Source of the DNA: Paenisporosarcina sp050269735
Lineage (GTDB): Bacteria; Bacillota; Bacilli; Bacillales_A; Planococcaceae
Direction of reading: 5' to 3'
NCBI RefSeq assembly: GCF_050269735.1
Contig: NZ_JBNNIX010000002.1
Span: 496,001-560,000, forward strand
DNA: 64,000 nt
The notes beneath the pieces were generated by a model. It was not told the DNA's origin, ran no database searches, and saw nothing but the letters and a program-made list of their open reading frames with translations. Positions within the stretch are counted from its first letter, which is position 1. Each line of letters opens with the position of its first letter. The translations under genes and the position numbers were made by a program. Positions 31,655 through 40,325 of the stretch are shown piece after piece.

Positions 31655-33361
31655 CTATTTCACATATTCCGCAACACGATTTCGACCTTCGCGTTTTGCT
31701 CCGATATATAATGCTCTGTCTGCATTTCGTATCAATGCCATGGCATCGTCGCAGTCTTCTGGTGCAGTAGAGACGCCAATGCTTATTGTGATATTTACTA
31801 ATGATAATAGCGGTTGATCAGCTAAATCTGTTTGAATTTCGAATGGCGTTGATTCTATTTTCTCGCGTAACTCTTCAGCCAATTCCAAAGATTGTTGTTT
31901 GGAGTAGTTTGGCAGGATGACGACAAATTCTTCACCGCCATATCTTGCAATAATACCAGAGTCACCCAGTTCTTTTTCCAACAGTCTGGCCAATCCAAAG
32001 AGGATATCGTTTCCGCTCTGATGACCATATGCGTCATTAATAGATTTGAAGTGGTCAATGTCCATCATCAGTAAAGACAATTGACGCAGTTCACCATTGA
32101 GCAATTGATTCATATTCATTTCGAGTTGCTGATCTAAGTAACGGTAATTATATAACTTAGTTAAGCCACATCGTTCACTTTTTGAAACAGCATCTTGTAC
32201 GTAGCGTGCTTTTTCAAGTGATACTGCAAAATACGAACATAGCAAACTGATAATTTGCAACTGATAGGTTTCAAATGCATATTTCTTCCTTGATGCAATA
32301 ACGAAAATGCCTTCCATTTTTTGATTCCTACTGATTGGAACAGATATGATGCTTTCTGCATCCATTGGAAGAAAATCCGAACTTGATTTACGCCATTCCT
32401 TTTGTTTATTAAATAAAATGGACTTGTCCTTTTTATAAACGATTCCAGCAATACTTTTCAATAATTCCTCGTGTGATTGATAGATATCAACGTTAATATC
32501 TTTTTCCATCGACTTCAAGAAGTACATATTGCCTTGGTCTATATCAATGATGTAGGAATAATCAACGGGCAACATTTTACTGATTCTCGATAAAAACAAA
32601 TCCTTAATTGCTTCTACACTGAGTCGATCCGCGAGTTCATGACCGATTTCAGTTGCTTGATTCAAATCCTCATTGACGCGTTCGGAATTACTGTATAACC
32701 GAACAAGGAACGTCATGATCAGGAATGGAATGCCTAAAAGCAAGAATGCAACAGGACCCACATATTCAATTAATAAGTAAAGCATAATGCCAAATGGGAA
32801 TGTGATAATCAGTCCTGCGTAATCCCAAATAGAATCTTGCCCAAAAAAACCTTCATGTTCTTGCTTTGTTAAAATTAAGTAAAAGTGCAAAATGACATGG
32901 TTAGTAAACGTATTTAAAATTTGATAGATACAGCCAAATAAAATAATATCTTGAAAGTTTAATGTACCGACCTGATAGCCCATTAATAGGATCGAAACTC
33001 CACTGATGGCAGATACCATGAAAAACATAAACGAGTTAAAGAGTGCGCGATAAAAGTCACTGTACCCGATCTTCAGTTGCATAATCAAAGGAATAATGGC
33101 CAGTTGCATGACGATAGCATCAACGAAAACTCCATATTTCAGGAATATGGCGAGGTTGATCCATTGAACTAAAAATAAGGTCGTCCCAGCTACTTTAAAC
33201 GGAAAGTAAGTCGTTATAATGGCTAACGCAGTGTACCCCAATAAGACAGGCCAATTGATTTCACTGGGTGTCGCAAATTGATAAAGAGAGTATAGTCCAA
33301 ATGGAACAACAAGAACCCATATGGCCCAAATTAATCGTTGTGTTCGTTTAGAAATGTCCAT
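31655..33361 (-). CDS. Membrane GAF-GGDEF diguanylate cyclase
   Basis: 568 aa. About seven TM helices (residues 10-225), a GAF-like domain (about 245-385) and a C-terminal GGDEF domain (about 395-565). The active site reads RYGGEEFVVILP, and MMDIDHFKSINDAYGHQSGNDIL carries the metal and substrate residues, so it should make cyclic di-GMP from GTP. No RxxD inhibitory site is obvious just before GGEEF, so feedback inhibition may be absent. It is adjacent to the minor-pilin operon. In Clostridia c-di-GMP controls type IV pili by riboswitch; here a functional link is inferred from proximity. Confidence 0.88.
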   Translation of the reverse strand: MDISKRTQRLIWAIWVLVVPFGLYSLYQFATPSEINWPVLLGYTALAIITTYFPFKVAGTTLFLVQWINLAIFLKYGVFVDAIVMQLAIIPLIMQLKIGYSDFYRALFNSFMFFMVSAISGVSILLMGYQVGTLNFQDIILFGCIYQILNTFTNHVILHFYLILTKQEHEGFFGQDSIWDYAGLIITFPFGIMLYLLIEYVGPVAFLLLGIPFLIMTFLVRLYSNSERVNEDLNQATEIGHELADRLSVEAIKDLFLSRISKMLPVDYSYIIDIDQGNMYFLKSMEKDINVDIYQSHEELLKSIAGIVYKKDKSILFNKQKEWRKSSSDFLPMDAESIISVPISRNQKMEGIFVIASRKKYAFETYQLQIISLLCSYFAVSLEKARYVQDAVSKSERCGLTKLYNYRYLDQQLEMNMNQLLNGELRQLSLLMMDIDHFKSINDAYGHQSGNDILFGLARLLEKELGDSGIIARYGGEEFVVILPNYSKQQSLELAEELREKIESTPFEIQTDLADQPLLSLVNITISIGVSTAPEDCDDAMALIRNADRALYIGAKREGRNRVAEYVK

Positions 33362-33443
33362 ATGCGCCCCCTTATCTATGGTTCAATTTATCTAGTACGA
33401 TTTACATCGTATCAAAATTAGAAAGTTTTGTCATCTTTTATCT

Positions 33444-34694
33444 TCAAATAATTTTAAACATTTCAATAGCCCTTAAACGCACGCCAGACAAGAGATAAAG
33501 CGAACCCGATACTATAGTCACTTGTTTTTCTGAAATTGTATTTGAGAGCGAACGGAGTAGGTCTTTTGTCTCTGATACATTATTTGATTCGCTTATTTTC
33601 GACAATGCGTTTGAAGGCATTGCGCGCTCATCATCGAAATCCACAAATGTAAAATTCGATGAAATTTCTTCAAAAATTCGCAGTATTTTTTCACTATCTT
33701 TTCCTTTGATCATGCCAATATAAAAATGAATGGGTGTATTAGGAAAATTTTCTTTAATCGTCTCAACAAGAGCTCGAGCGCTGGCAGGATTGTGAGCCCC
33801 ATCAAAATATAAATACTCCGTTATTTTTTCAAATCTTCCAGGAATAAATGTTTCACTCAAACCTTTACGTAAAGTTCTTTCATCGATACTCACTTCAAGC
33901 TTTTCTGCAACATAAAGCACAGTTCGAATGGCAAGAGCTGCGTTGTTCATCTGATGTGGTCCTTTTAGCGGGACGGCTAGATTCGTGAAATGATGACCCT
34001 CATTGTCCTCATACAGCCCATTCTTAAATGAAAAATCTTTATTTATACTCCAAACTAGAGATTGGGTTCTCTTCGCTTCTTCCTCAAGTACTTCTTCAGC
34101 TTTAACTTCCATAGGACCAATAACAACCGGACTGCCAGTTTTGATGATTCCTGCTTTGTGAGTAGCCACTTTCTCAATTGTGTTTCCTAAAAATTGTTCG
34201 TGCTCCAGTGCAATGCTTGGAATCACGGAAATGAGTGGTGAAATGACATTTGTACTGTCATACCTGCCCCCCATCCCTGTCTCTAGCAACACGATATCAG
34301 GTTGGAAGTTTTCAAAAGCTAGAAATGCAAGGACTGTTAAAAGTTCGAAATCCGTCAACATTCCGCTCAGTCCTGCTTCTTTTGCTCGCCCAAAAGCTTC
34401 ATCCAATTGACTGGATGAGATAAACTCGCCATTCAGTTGAATCTGATCATGCACATCCATGAAACAAGGCGAATAAAAGCATCCCGTTTTAATGCCCTGG
34501 GCTTGGAGCATTGCATTCATCATGCTAATGGTAGAACCTTTGCCATTTGTGCCTGCAACATGAACAAATTTGAGTTTCAGATGTGGATTCCCTACTTTAT
34601 CAAGCGCATTTGTAATGGCAGCAAGTCCAGGCTCTATCGTATTTTTGCTTTCTATTCGAAAGCGTTCTTTGTATTCATTAAATTTCGGAATCAT
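33444..34694 (-). CDS. FolC-like Mur-ligase family protein, second tandem copy
   Basis: Folylpolyglutamate synthase/dihydrofolate synthase adds glutamate to folates. The ATG at 34694 has AAGGAGAAG upstream, giving 416 aa. P-loop HVAGTNGKGSTISM, LLETGMGGRYDSTNV, ALEHEQFLGNTIEKVATHKAGIIK and FDGAHNPASARALVE are intact, so it should be active. Its paralogue lies immediately upstream. The copies differ in the omega loop (CFYSPCFMDVHDQI against SFISPHLEKVNERI), suggesting different substrates. Bacilli normally have one copy here. Confidence 0.85.
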   Translation of the reverse strand: MIPKFNEYKERFRIESKNTIEPGLAAITNALDKVGNPHLKLKFVHVAGTNGKGSTISMMNAMLQAQGIKTGCFYSPCFMDVHDQIQLNGEFISSSQLDEAFGRAKEAGLSGMLTDFELLTVLAFLAFENFQPDIVLLETGMGGRYDSTNVISPLISVIPSIALEHEQFLGNTIEKVATHKAGIIKTGSPVVIGPMEVKAEEVLEEEAKRTQSLVWSINKDFSFKNGLYEDNEGHHFTNLAVPLKGPHQMNNAALAIRTVLYVAEKLEVSIDERTLRKGLSETFIPGRFEKITEYLYFDGAHNPASARALVETIKENFPNTPIHFYIGMIKGKDSEKILRIFEEISSNFTFVDFDDERAMPSNALSKISESNNVSETKDLLRSLSNTISEKQVTIVSGSLYLLSGVRLRAIEMFKII

Positions 34695-34711
34695 TTTGCT
34701 TCTCCTTCCTA

Positions 34712-34752
34712 AACGAGAAAAGAACCCCACCTTCACAATAAAGGCAGGGTCA
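34712..34752 (-). terminator. Attenuator-like terminator between the two folC genes
   Basis: CCCTGCCTT / GAAGGTGGGG stem containing two G-T pairs, followed by TTCTTTTC on the minus strand. The stem is imperfect and the T run interrupted, so partial read-through into the second copy is plausible. Confidence 0.6.
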
Positions 34753-34756
34753 CATA

Positions 34757-36061
34757 TTAAAGTACTTTCATTTGTGCTTTTTGTTTTAAATAAGGGCGTG
34801 CAAGTGACATAAAGTACAGAGAGCCGGTAACAAGGACGACGTTTGAATCATCTACTTTTAGTAAGGCTTCTTCCAGCGCTTCCTGCCAGTTTAATGTTAA
34901 TTGCTTTTCAGCATGATTTGTCTGTTCAAAGATATCTTTACCTGCTGCAGCATTTTTCACATGAATTTCCGTGACTGTTATGCTTGCTGCAATTTCATCC
35001 AGCATATTAAGGACGGAAGAAATGTCTTTATCCTGCAGAGCCGTGAAAACGACGTGAATATTTTTTGTTTCGTAGCGTTGCTGAATGGTTTTAATGAGCA
35101 CTTCCATACCAGCCGGGTTATGTGCACCATCAATAATGACGTTTGGCAATACTTCTTCAAAACGTGCTGCCCAACTAGAAATGTTTAGCCCTTGACGGAT
35201 GCTTTCTTCAGAAATCGTGAAGCCGTAGTACTGGTTTAATAATAAAGCAGCTGTAACAGCAAGCGATGCATTTTCAACTTGATGATGGCCCATCATTTTT
35301 AGGGAAAGATCATTCAGTTTTACAGTGTTCAATTGATAAGAAAAACTTTGTTGGTTGATTTCCTGCGTGACATTTTCAACTAGGAAATCTTTATATAATT
35401 GATAGATCGGCGCTTGCTCCAACTCGGCTTTTTTCTCAATTACCGCAACTGCCTGTTTGTCTTTTACTGCACTGATTACAGGTACAAGCTGTTTGATGAT
35501 TCCTGCTTTTTCTTCAGCAATGGCTTCAACCGTGTCACCAAGTATTTGTGTGTGGTCAAGCGAAATCGACGTTAAAACAGAAATTAATGGTGTCAGTACG
35601 TTCGTTGAATCGAACTTTCCGCCGATTCCTGTCTCGATTAAAGCTATATCCACTTTCATGTCTTTGTAGTACATAAACGCAATAACCGTCAAGATTTCGA
35701 AGAAGTTCGACCCATCTCCCACTTGACCTTTTTGCAATAATGGATAGATTTCGTTCATATATTGGATAAATTGTTCATCTGTAATCATTACATCATTCAT
35801 CATGATGCGTTCGTTCACTTTCTCAAGGTGAGGAGATATGAAGCTTCCAACTTGCAGTCCTTCAGCAATCAATATTTCTTTAAGGGCATTCAAAGTTGAA
35901 CCTTTACCGTTTGACCCTGCAATGTGAACAGAACGGAATCCTTGATGTGGATTTCCGAGGACTTCTAAAATTGCCGTAATACGGCTCAATCGACCATTTC
36001 GCTCCGTTTTCTGATCCATGGAATATATGTATTCAATTACTTTATCAACTGATGTAAACAC
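34757..36061 (-). CDS. folC: Folylpolyglutamate synthase / dihydrofolate synthase
   Basis: 434 aa, in the conventional folC position just downstream of valS. P-loop HIAGSNGKGSTLNAL, LIETGIGGKFDSTNV, SLDHTQILGDTVEAIAEEKAGIIK (with the carbamylated-Lys context) and IDGAHNPAGMEVLI are present. It acts in the cytosol on dihydropteroate or tetrahydrofolate and glutamate with ATP. The start is ATG at 36061 with GAGGAGTGACC upstream. A 215-nt gap with the valS terminator implies its own promoter. Confidence 0.93.
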   Translation of the reverse strand: MFTSVDKVIEYIYSMDQKTERNGRLSRITAILEVLGNPHQGFRSVHIAGSNGKGSTLNALKEILIAEGLQVGSFISPHLEKVNERIMMNDVMITDEQFIQYMNEIYPLLQKGQVGDGSNFFEILTVIAFMYYKDMKVDIALIETGIGGKFDSTNVLTPLISVLTSISLDHTQILGDTVEAIAEEKAGIIKQLVPVISAVKDKQAVAVIEKKAELEQAPIYQLYKDFLVENVTQEINQQSFSYQLNTVKLNDLSLKMMGHHQVENASLAVTAALLLNQYYGFTISEESIRQGLNISSWAARFEEVLPNVIIDGAHNPAGMEVLIKTIQQRYETKNIHVVFTALQDKDISSVLNMLDEIAASITVTEIHVKNAAAGKDIFEQTNHAEKQLTLNWQEALEEALLKVDDSNVVLVTGSLYFMSLARPYLKQKAQMKVL

Positions 36062-36238
36062 ATTTGGTCACTCCTCAAACTCAATACTCTCAGAACATCT
36101 GAGAATTCACTCTATTCTATCATGTTCAATTACAGAAAAGATATGAAATTATTTCTAGCGACTAATGAAATTTTTTTGTCTGAAAAGCTTTTCATTATTG
36201 AATATATTATCAACTTCCAATCATAACTCTCTCCAAAT

Positions 36239-36275
36239 AAAAATGTCCCAAAAGCCTAAGCTTTTGAGACATTCA
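36239..36275 (-). terminator. Terminator of valS
   Basis: AATGTCtCAAAAGC / GCTTTTGgGACATT stem followed by TTTATTT on the minus strand, just past the valS stop. Confidence 0.85.
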
Positions 36276-36277
36276 AA

Positions 36278-38926
36278 TTATAGATTCTTCAATTCAGCCA
36301 AACGTTTTTCAACGGTTGCGTGTTTTTCAATATAATCCAGTTGTTTCGCGCGTTCTTCAGCAACAACTGCTTCAGGAGCTTTTGAAACGAAACGTTCGTT
36401 TGAAAGTTTGCCTGTTACGAGCTTCACTTCTTTTGCCCATTTCTCCAGCTCTTTCTCTAATCGTGCAGTTTCAGCTGCTACGTCGATTAAGCCTTCTAAT
36501 GGTAAGAACAGTTCTGCACCCGAAACGACACTCGACATCGATTGTCCTGGCGCTTCAATTCCTTGACCCAATACCAATGGTTCCGGGTTACAGAATTTCT
36601 CTAAATACATTGCATTTTCTTCTAGTACTGCTAAAGTTTCTGTGTCTTTAGCCGAGATGTATAACGGTACTTTTTTGCTCATCGGCGTTTGAACTTCTGC
36701 GCGGATTGCGCGTACAGAACGGATGATGTCCGAAAGCAATTTCATGCTTGAAGCTTTTTGGCTATCTGTCAATGATTCATTAACTGTTGGCCATGCTGCA
36801 ATCGTAATAGATTCGCCTTCGTGTGGCAGGCTCTGCCAGATCTCTTCCGTGATGAATGGCATGAATGGATGTAATAGACGCATTGTGTTGTCTAAAACGT
36901 ATGCCAATACTGAACGCGTCATTTTCTTCGCGTCTTCGTCTTCACCGTGTAATGGAAGTTTTGCCATTTCAATGTACCAGTCACAGAAATCATCCCAGAT
37001 GAAGTTGTAAAGAGAGCGACCTACTTCACCGAACTCATATTTCTCTGCTTGTTTCGTTACTTGATCAATCGTTTCATTTAAACGAGTCAAAATCCATGCA
37101 TCTGCAACTGATTTTTCCCCACTTAAATCGATGTCTTCGAACTTCATGCCTTCCATGTTCATCATGGCAAAACGTGAAGCATTCCAGATCTTGTTGGCAA
37201 AGTTCCAAACGGACTCCACTTTCTCGATTGAGAAACGTAAATCTTGCCCTGGTGATGAACCAGTCGATAAGAAGTAACGCAGTGCATCGGCACCATATTT
37301 ATCGATAACATCCATCGGGTCAATCCCGTTACCTAAAGACTTCGACATTTTTCGGCCATCTTCTGCTCTTACTAATCCATGAATTAATACATCATCAAAT
37401 GGACGTTTTCCTGTGAATTCAAGTCCTTGGAAAATCATACGTGAAACCCAGAACGCAATAATGTCGTAACCTGTAACTAATGCATTTGTTGGGTAATAAC
37501 GTTTAAATTCTTCATTCGTTTCGTCCGGCCAACCCATTGTTGAAAACGGCCATAATGCAGATGAGAACCACGTATCCAGTACATCATCATCTTGTTTCCA
37601 GTTTTCAATGTCAGCAGGAGCTTCATGTCCAACATAAATTTCACCTGTTTCAATGTGGTACCAAGCAGGAATTCGATGACCCCACCATAATTGACGTGAA
37701 ATACACCAGTCGTGAATGTTTTCCATCCATCGTAAATAAGTGTTTTCAAAACGTTCTGGTACGAATTCAATTTTGTCTTCACCTTGTTGCGCTTTAATCG
37801 CTTCATCAGCAAGTGGCTGCATTTTCACGAACCATTGAGTTGAAAGGTATGGTTCAACAACCGCACCACTACGCTCAGAATGTCCAACTGAATGCGAATG
37901 TTCTTCAATTTTGAAAAGAACATCAGCTTGTTGAAGATCAGCAACAATTTGCTTACGACATTCAAAACGATCCATGCCCTCATATTTGCCAGCTAGTTTA
38001 TTCATGGTGCCGTCTTCATTCATCACTAACACGCGTTCTAAGTCGTGACGGTTACCGATTTCAAAGTCATTCGGGTCATGGGCTGGCGTTATTTTAACCG
38101 CACCACTTCCAAAATCCATTTCCACATAATCATCAGCAACAATTTTTATTTCACGGCCTACGATTGGTAACGTTACAGTTTTGCCGATTAAGTGTTTGTA
38201 ACGATCGTCTTCAGGATGAACGGCAACTGCTGTATCCCCAAGCATCGTTTCCGGACGGGTCGTTGCAACTTCGATGTGACCCGTGCCATCCGTTAGCGGG
38301 TATCGCATATGATAGAAAGCACCCTGTACATCTTGATGGATTACTTCGATATCTGATAAAGCGGTTTTCGTAGCCGGATCCCAGTTGATGATACGCTCGC
38401 CGCGGTAAATTAGCCCTTTGTTGTAAAGCTTCACGAATACTTCTTTAACGGCATTTGATAAGCCTTCATCGAGTGTGAAACGTTCACGAGAGTAGTCTAG
38501 ACCTAAACCAAGTTTTGACCATTGCGTACGAATATGACCTGCATATTCTTCTTTCCACTTCCAAGTTTCTTTCACAAATTCATCACGCCCTAAGTCGTAA
38601 CGTGATTTACCTTCAGAACGAAGTTTCTCTTCCACTTTCGCCTGTGTTGCGATTCCTGCATGGTCCATTCCTGGCAACCAAAGTGCATCATAGCCTTGCA
38701 TGCGTTTCATGCGGATTAAAATGTCCTGCAGTGTCGTATCCCATGCATGGCCCAAGTGTAATTTACCCGTTACGTTTGGTGGTGGAATTACGATGGTGTA
38801 AGGTTCTTTCCCGCTCTCAGGTTGTGCTTCGAAAAATTTCCCTTTTAGCCACCATTCGTAGCGTCCTTGTTCAATGGACTTCGGATCATATTTCGTTGGA
38901 AGTTGTGTGGTTTGTTGTTCAGTCAT
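36278..38926 (-). CDS. valS: Valyl-tRNA synthetase
   Basis: 882 aa class-I synthetase. HIGH box reads PPNVTGKLHLGHA (about residue 48-60), the editing domain includes the TTRPETMLGDTAVAV signature, and the KMSKS loop reads DGRKMSKSLGNGID (about 522-535). A C-terminal coiled coil (about 815-880, ETARLEKELEKW...) is typical of ValS. Transcription is controlled by the T-box upstream. The start ATG at 38926 has AAGGAGGAATAGAGG. Confidence 0.98.
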   Translation of the reverse strand: MTEQQTTQLPTKYDPKSIEQGRYEWWLKGKFFEAQPESGKEPYTIVIPPPNVTGKLHLGHAWDTTLQDILIRMKRMQGYDALWLPGMDHAGIATQAKVEEKLRSEGKSRYDLGRDEFVKETWKWKEEYAGHIRTQWSKLGLGLDYSRERFTLDEGLSNAVKEVFVKLYNKGLIYRGERIINWDPATKTALSDIEVIHQDVQGAFYHMRYPLTDGTGHIEVATTRPETMLGDTAVAVHPEDDRYKHLIGKTVTLPIVGREIKIVADDYVEMDFGSGAVKITPAHDPNDFEIGNRHDLERVLVMNEDGTMNKLAGKYEGMDRFECRKQIVADLQQADVLFKIEEHSHSVGHSERSGAVVEPYLSTQWFVKMQPLADEAIKAQQGEDKIEFVPERFENTYLRWMENIHDWCISRQLWWGHRIPAWYHIETGEIYVGHEAPADIENWKQDDDVLDTWFSSALWPFSTMGWPDETNEEFKRYYPTNALVTGYDIIAFWVSRMIFQGLEFTGKRPFDDVLIHGLVRAEDGRKMSKSLGNGIDPMDVIDKYGADALRYFLSTGSSPGQDLRFSIEKVESVWNFANKIWNASRFAMMNMEGMKFEDIDLSGEKSVADAWILTRLNETIDQVTKQAEKYEFGEVGRSLYNFIWDDFCDWYIEMAKLPLHGEDEDAKKMTRSVLAYVLDNTMRLLHPFMPFITEEIWQSLPHEGESITIAAWPTVNESLTDSQKASSMKLLSDIIRSVRAIRAEVQTPMSKKVPLYISAKDTETLAVLEENAMYLEKFCNPEPLVLGQGIEAPGQSMSSVVSGAELFLPLEGLIDVAAETARLEKELEKWAKEVKLVTGKLSNERFVSKAPEAVVAEERAKQLDYIEKHATVEKRLAELKNL

Positions 38927-38948
38927 CCTCTATTCCTCCTTTTTTGAA

Positions 38949-39236
38949 TACAAAAAAACTCCAGTCGTCACAAAAAGGACGAAGGAGTTGTTCGCGGTAC
39001 CACCTTTATTCGCAGATGACAAAATAATCATCACGCTCTCAAGTTTATATAACGGCTTTTAACCGGTTTCTGCTACTGGATCGTTCACAGAAACTGCTCA
39101 TGGGCGACATTCAAATGTGTGTTAACGGAAACTCTCACCAAATGTTCCCTCTCTTGTGAAAACAGCACCATTTTACTCTTCCCAATCAATGCATCATTAT
39201 TTAGTTTTGTAACATATTGTATTTCCAAGATGAGAT
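38949..39236 (-). ncRNA. T-box leader (valine specifier) of valS
   Basis: T-box riboswitches sense uncharged tRNA. The 14-nt T-box with core GGTGGTACCGCG is at 38993-39004 (minus). It is followed by a terminator hairpin (AACTCC...GGAGTTTTTTT, about 38953-38989). Stem I contains GAGAGGG and GGTGAGAG, and the specifier is probably GTC (39106-39108), in the typical context GAAT-GTC-GCC, matching valine. Uncharged tRNA-Val would favour the antiterminator. Confidence 0.93.
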
Positions 39237-39237
39237 T

Positions 39238-39267
39238 ATTGTATAGGACTGCACGACAACCCGTCAA
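39238..39267 (-). promoter_or_regulatory. Sigma-A promoter of the valS T-box leader
   Basis: TTGACG (39262-39267), 18-nt spacer, TACAAT (39238-39243), placing the transcript start just before the T-box Stem I. Confidence 0.75.
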
Positions 39268-39291
39268 GTATTTTTGAAAGGAGGAATTTCA

Positions 39292-39483
39292 ATGAGAAGA
39301 GGATATAATCCCTATCTGCTTCCACCATGGCTGCGAAGAACCCGCTTCTACTGCAAAGACATCATTTTGCCAATCACGGTTTTTGAATTAATCCGAACCA
39401 TCTTCATCCCAACGACCTTCGATTTCTTGCTGCTATGCTTGCTGATTGGGATCTTATTTTTATTTCAAAAAGACATCATTTAA
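39292..39483 (+). CDS. Small hypothetical membrane protein (63 aa)
   Basis: The ATG at 39292 has AAAGGAGG 7 nt upstream and is preferred to an in-frame ATG at 39274 that precedes that site. The N-terminal third is basic and aromatic (MRRGYNPYLLPPWLRRTRFY), then a hydrophobic helix or hairpin (about 30-58) ends in FQKDII. No family is recognised. It is divergent from valS and its stop overlaps the 3' end of the convergent spoVID-like gene by 8 nt. The intact ribosome site and composition favour a real gene. Confidence 0.65.
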   Translation: MRRGYNPYLLPPWLRRTRFYCKDIILPITVFELIRTIFIPTTFDFLLLCLLIGILFLFQKDII

Positions 39484-40021
39484 CTTCGTAAACGGAATAG
39501 GCGTCTTTTAAATCACGTAAGAAGAAGGGCAGATTTTCTTTAACTTCAGGATTTTCCTCGGAAGTGGAATTGGCAGGCGCCGTAATAACTTCTACTGAAG
39601 AGGATTCCTGTGGTTCAGTAAATTCATACGTGCAAGTAACATTCCATTCAACTTTTAATGCATTTTCATCCGTAACAAAGGCATTAACGTCAGACAAATG
39701 GATTTCCGGTTTTACTTTGCCATGCACGTAGGTTGGTGGCAATTCAACGAATAAAGGCACTGCATATTCAAAATATCCGTTTTCCCCATTCATATCCAAG
39801 TCCTCGATTGAAACCCATTCTGATGTGCCGTGATGTGCACCTTCACCTGGTTGGAAAGCTACGTGTGCCGAGATATGGTAAATACCATATAAACTACTTA
39901 CGCCATTAACTTGCTGAAACTCTACTTGTGGCTTGACCTCAATACGTGCAGCATTTGTCGGTACCCCAAAACTTTCTGGGAAATAAAAAACTTCTTGAAG
40001 CTTCCAGTTAACTTGATTCAC
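39476..40021 (-). CDS. Short SpoVID-like coat morphogen (N-terminal domain only)
   Basis: It occupies the spoVID slot between hemL and valS. The 181 residues resemble the N-terminal beta-rich domain of SpoVID: LYGIYHISAHVAFQPGEG, an SEWVSIEDLD stretch, VPLFVELPP and HLSDVNAFVTDENALKVEWNV. It then has an acidic Ser/Glu linker and a short tail (LRDLKDAYSVYEVK). B. subtilis SpoVID has 575 aa with a C-terminal LysM and a SafA-binding region; those are absent, with a normal stop and no remnant downstream. SpoVID drives encasement of the spore by coat layers with SafA and SpoIVA. The call is position plus moderate similarity. Confidence 0.68.
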   Translation of the reverse strand: MNQVNWKLQEVFYFPESFGVPTNAARIEVKPQVEFQQVNGVSSLYGIYHISAHVAFQPGEGAHHGTSEWVSIEDLDMNGENGYFEYAVPLFVELPPTYVHGKVKPEIHLSDVNAFVTDENALKVEWNVTCTYEFTEPQESSSVEVITAPANSTSEENPEVKENLPFFLRDLKDAYSVYEVK

Positions 40022-40137
40022 TTCTTGTCCTCCTTCACAAAGCTATGTGAAAGATTTTATGCAAGAGAACGAGCCTTTATGATTGGAAACAAATGAGTTC
40101 AAGTGTCCATACACTGATTAAGAGTCTTGTGCTTGTC

Positions 40138-40299
40138 TCATCTAGTTAACTAGTTTAGTGAAACGTGTATGATCTAAAAAAACCATTTGTGAAATATTTA
40201 TCGCTCATACTGGTGATTTATCGCTCATTCTGACGGTTTATCGCTCATACAAAAGCATTTATCGCTCAAACACGTTTCAATGACAAGTTAACTTATTGA
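40138..40299. repeat. Intergenic element C: four TTTATCGCTCA units inside inverted repeats
   Basis: Cores TTTATCGCTCA begin at 40197, 40217, 40237 and 40258 (pitch 20, 20, 21). The block is flanked by a left arm (40138-40171, containing AGTTAACT and GTGAAACGTGTATG) and a right arm (40267-40299, CAAACACGTTTCA...AAGTTAACTT) that are inverted copies with roughly three-quarters identity. It fills most of the 304-bp gap between the spoVID-like gene and the AbrB-family gene. It has no coding capacity. Confidence 0.85.
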
Positions 40300-40325
40300 G
40301 CCAGTAAAATTAATAAACTAACACA

